Positions 7,801 to 9,637 of a stretch of 9,637 nt of DNA are shown one piece after another (position 1 is the stretch's first letter; every line of letters starts with the position of its first letter). This DNA comes from Rhodospirillaceae bacterium (GTDB lineage: Bacteria; Pseudomonadota; Alphaproteobacteria; SP197). The position numbers and the translations under genes are program-made. Below the pieces are notes generated by a model. The model saw only the letters and a program-made list of their open reading frames with translations, was not told where the DNA came from and made no database searches. The stretch is taken from assembly GCA_018700655.1 (NCBI GenBank), contig JABIUG010000066.1, forward strand, positions 1 to 9,637, in the 5' to 3' direction.

Positions 7801-9537
7801 CTGCGGGCCCCCGAAGGCAGCTATGAGTTCTTCCTGACGGCGGAAGGAGCTGTTGAAGTGCTTCAGCCCTGGGGCAGCGTTGCCATGCTGAACGCGGGTG
7901 AACAGGCCCGCAGCACGTTCCGCCTGGAAACCAAGGAGATCGGAACCGCCCGCATCGAGCTGGTCATCAATCCGCCGGAAGGCGACAGCATCGTGCGCAG
8001 CTGGGATCTTTCCGTGCGGCCTTCGACGCCCCTGACGACGACCCGTCGCCTGATCAGCATCCCGCCCGGCACGTCCTATCTAGTCCCGACAGCCGACACA
8101 CAGGGTTACTACGCCGATGGTCTGACCGTCAGCCTGACCGCCGACAGCACGCCACCGCTCGATACCGTGCAGCTTTTGCGCTCGCTTTATCTCTACCCCT
8201 ATGGCTGCGCCGAGCAGACCACCAGCCGGGCGATGCCTCTGCTTTATGCAGCATCTCTGCCAGGCGCCGAGCAGGCGCTCGATATCGACCAGAACGAGAT
8301 CGACAACCGCCTGCGCACAGCCATTCGCCGGTTGAGTGCGATGCAGACCACGTCTGGGAACTTCGGCCTCTGGAACTGGTACAGCTACACCCGTCCCTGG
8401 CTCGATGCCTATGTCATGGATTTTCTCAGTCGCGCCCGCGAGCTTGGTCATGCCGTGCCTGAACAAACCTGGGATTCGGGCATGCGTGCTCTTGAGATCA
8501 CCGCGCTCGATTCCTATGGCGACGACGATGCCCGCGCTTATGCGGTCTATGTTCTGGCGCGCAACGGCTGGAGCGATCCCTATGATCTCGCCTATGTCGC
8601 CGACAACCTGCAACGCAACGGCCTGACCACGATCAGCCAGGCGCTTGTCGCAGCGACCTTTGCCAACCTGGGCGATATGCAGCGTGGTTTGTCGATTGCC
8701 GGAGATATCGAGATCGATGGCCTCTCGGCCTCTGGTTACTGGTTCTACGGTTCGCCACTGCGCGACAGTGCCATGGTCGCCACAATTCTGATCGAAAGCG
8801 GTTTGGCGTCACCGTCTTCCCTGTTGTCGACCTATGAGGCGATTGGTCGTGGATTTGGTGAACGGCGCTGGACCAGCACGCAGGAAAACGCCTGGCTGGT
8901 GATGGCGGCCCATGCTGCACGTAGTGGCCACATGGTTGCCGTGTCGCTCAACGGAGAAACCCAGACGAGCGAAGGCGCATGGCAGACTACCCTCACCTGG
9001 CCACCAGAGGACGGTTATGTGGCGTTACGCAACGAAGGTGACGCCCCCCTCTTCGCCAGTATTGGTGTCTCAGGCTATCCCCTGGCCGATCCGGTTCCCG
9101 AGGCCGACGGGTTTGAGATCTGGCGCTATGTCTATGACCGCAACGGCGTTCCGCTGGGATCACAGGCCTTGATGCAGAACGACCTCGTCGTCGTCGTCGT
9201 CGCAGGCAGGGTGACCGACGGGCTGAGCCACGACGCCATGGTCGTCGACCTTCTGCCGGCCGGGCTCGAGCTCGAAAACGCCCGCCTGGAAGGTGTCATC
9301 GACGTGGGTGATCTGGCCTGGCTGGGCGAGCTGACCTGGCCCGACACGATTGAACTGCGTGATGACCGTTTCGTCGCGGCGTTCGAGACCTATGACGACC
9401 GGTTCCGCTTTGCCTACCTGGCACGGGCCGTCACGCCGGGGACATATTCCATGCCACCGCCCCATATCGAAGACATGTACCGGCCCTACATCTTCGCCCG
9501 CGGCGAGGCGCGCAGCATCGTCGTAACGGGCCCCTGA
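4804..9537 (+). CDS. Periplasmic alpha-2-macroglobulin family protein (YfhM-like)
   Basis: A 1577-residue exported protein of the bacterial alpha-2-macroglobulin family, thought to trap proteases that enter the periplasm. Cleavage of a bait segment exposes a Cys-Gln thioester that bonds to the attacker. Residues 1-20 form a signal peptide with an Ala-Thr-Ala cleavage site and no lipobox Cys. Macroglobulin-type beta domains follow, with the hallmark FVYTERGIYRPGETV from 360 and AYKPGDTA from about 723. The segment DGVLQLT to DLYGRLID precedes a Gly-rich putative bait region at about 890-925, then the conserved VPDFNGRLRVMAVAWSPRG. The helical thioester domain starts around 1100: YPYGCAEQTTSR carries Cys1135, Glu1137 and Gln1138, with TSGNFGLW at 1183 and TQENAW at 1359. 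The C-terminal receptor-like domain ends in HIEDMYRP from 1554. I count three other Cys (46, 83, 665). E. coli YfhM is about 1650 residues and a lipoprotein. The next gene starts 9 nt downstream and is probably pbpC. Confidence 0.95.
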   Translation: MRFVISLLALMLVIAWDATANETDAPRELWIDSTELLADQDTPRFCVQFNRPIDVDDSVSIDAFVRIEPESDTGISARRNLLCIDGLNHGGRYTVRLLEGLPGIDARLMSEQTLDVVVPNREPVVEFPSGGYVLPAVGSAGIPVETVNVETLALKIYRVNDRSLADELRNGLVFGDLYDWTMGQLADQNGELVWQGEVDITNEPEQRIRTAIPVAETIGSLEPGIYAAAAVEASVLDQEYYWYDWATQWFVVSDLGLTAMIGETGLHATARALSTGEPLADVAFELIARNNAVLVIEQSDADGLAAFDPGFARGQGGNAPRVLIARLGDDFAFLDLETAPMDLSDRGVEGRLPPEALDAFVYTERGIYRPGETVHVVALLRNSEAMAVQDVGLTLRLLRPDGVEAIKDVVPDNGGGSHPWAIVLPGNAYTGSWTLQVLVGDGDPVGSVQFLVEDFVPPRIEFELSTDPEILNADDDDAMATVDAGYLYGGQAAGLTGEASFSFDHARDPFSRDDGYEFGLIEEDLPVSYDIASFTTDAAGDASFPIWLDQIGNVTSPIDVTVHAQIFDVGGRPVGRNATMTVLNSDTLIGIKPLFAESTIRWGEDALFEIAAYGSNGERLALDGLQWNLVREDYDWRWYDAGWRWEYQGFYWDEPIASGSLDALCDDATVISQSVTWGRFRLEVYDPATGAATSVRFRSGWRSTPNVADAPPDRVTVTVSDAAYKPGDTATLFIDPPFDARVALAVMDDGVRDIRFLDIPEAGAEVELKVDAAWTPGVYVVATAYGAPDPLVPTIPQRALGLAWVEVDLEGQRLDIGLVAPELIEPETTLTTTVTVEGAGDGEEVFVTLAAVDDGVLQLTRYAAPDPQDYFLGQRSLGVAIRDLYGRLIDSSGAISGIPRQGGDALQGGGLAGALPKRSSRVVALFSGVLPVIDGTVEIPLDVPDFNGRLRVMAVAWSPRGTGQAETTVQVSAPIIADLSLPRFLAPGDLSTATLAIDNLRAPEGSYEFFLTAEGAVEVLQPWGSVAMLNAGEQARSTFRLETKEIGTARIELVINPPEGDSIVRSWDLSVRPSTPLTTTRRLISIPPGTSYLVPTADTQGYYADGLTVSLTADSTPPLDTVQLLRSLYLYPYGCAEQTTSRAMPLLYAASLPGAEQALDIDQNEIDNRLRTAIRRLSAMQTTSGNFGLWNWYSYTRPWLDAYVMDFLSRARELGHAVPEQTWDSGMRALEITALDSYGDDDARAYAVYVLARNGWSDPYDLAYVADNLQRNGLTTISQALVAATFANLGDMQRGLSIAGDIEIDGLSASGYWFYGSPLRDSAMVATILIESGLASPSSLLSTYEAIGRGFGERRWTSTQENAWLVMAAHAARSGHMVAVSLNGETQTSEGAWQTTLTWPPEDGYVALRNEGDAPLFASIGVSGYPLADPVPEADGFEIWRYVYDRNGVPLGSQALMQNDLVVVVVAGRVTDGLSHDAMVVDLLPAGLELENARLEGVIDVGDLAWLGELTWPDTIELRDDRFVAAFETYDDRFRFAYLARAVTPGTYSMPPPHIEDMYRPYIFARGEARSIVVTGP
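9187..9201 (+). repeat. Five tandem GTC codons inside the alpha-2-macroglobulin gene
   Basis: Five consecutive identical GTC triplets encode five Val residues in a beta strand of the C-terminal domain (about residues 1462-1466). It is a minimal trinucleotide repeat, and a change in copy number would keep the frame. It probably reflects codon bias in a hydrophobic strand. Confidence 0.6.
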
Positions 9538-9546
9538 GGCACGGCT

Positions 9547-9637
9547 ATGGCTTTGCGGCACAGACTCCGATTGACGGCCCGGTTGGCTCTGGCGGCATCG
9601 CTTGCGGTGCTTGCCGCGCTTGTGGCCGATCGGCTCA
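9547..9637 (+). CDS. pbpC: Start of probable penicillin-binding protein 1C, 3'-truncated
   Basis: ATG 9547 opens a frame that runs without a stop to the window edge (30 codons visible). GAGG at 9536-9539, overlapping the stop of the previous gene, lies 7 nt before it and is a good Shine-Dalgarno. The visible peptide begins MALRHRLRLTARLALAASLA: a basic cytoplasmic N-terminus followed by an Ala/Leu-rich helix, consistent with a signal anchor. None of the catalytic domains (transglycosylase, transpeptidase) lies in the window, so the name rests on context. Bacterial alpha-2-macroglobulin genes are commonly followed by pbpC, whose product is a bifunctional peptidoglycan synthase. The 9-nt gap implies co-transcription and perhaps translational coupling. 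Another membrane or exported protein remains possible. Confidence 0.65.
   Translation, partial: MALRHRLRLTARLALAASLAVLAALVADRL

Overview
The window reads as chromosomal DNA from a GC-rich proteobacterium, most likely an alphaproteobacterium. This rests on codon usage dominated by G or C at third positions, the protein families present, and a palindromic intergenic repeat of a kind common in that class. The species cannot be told from this sequence. All genes are on the + strand. Coding density is high, no gene is visibly broken, and there is no sign of phage, insertion sequence, CRISPR array, tRNA or rRNA.

Layout: (1) positions 3-1481 hold the 3' part of an SLC13/DASS-type permease with two TrkA-C (RCK_C) domains in its central loop; its first ~100 residues lie outside the window. 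(2) 1573-3258 is a complete SulP anion transporter with a C-terminal STAS domain. Its core motifs resemble the BicA-type Na+/bicarbonate branch more than classical sulfate permeases. (3) 3259-3431 is non-coding and carries a compact array of three palindromes (3269-3405). (4) 3432-4676 is a concentrative nucleoside transporter (CNT/NupC family). (5) 4677-4803 is a short leader with two small hairpins. (6) 4804-9537 is a giant periplasmic alpha-2-macroglobulin with an intact Cys-x-Glu-Gln thioester motif. (7) From 9547 to the window edge is the start of a gene encoding a membrane-anchored protein, very probably penicillin-binding protein 1C (pbpC), the usual partner of bacterial alpha-2-macroglobulins.

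Functionally there are two blocks. The first is a run of three secondary transporters: an SLC13 permease, a SulP anion carrier and a nucleoside carrier. They are separated by 91 and 173 nt gaps and need not form one operon. The second is the alpha-2-macroglobulin/PbpC pair, in which the thioester protein is thought to trap foreign proteases in the periplasm while PbpC repairs peptidoglycan after an envelope breach. These two genes are only 9 nt apart and probably co-transcribed.

I see no clearly new multi-gene system. The points most worth a second look are the palindrome array, the apparent absence of a lipobox on the alpha-2-macroglobulin, its short Gly-rich putative bait segment, the BicA-like residues of the SulP protein, and the altered substrate-site residues of the nucleoside transporter.
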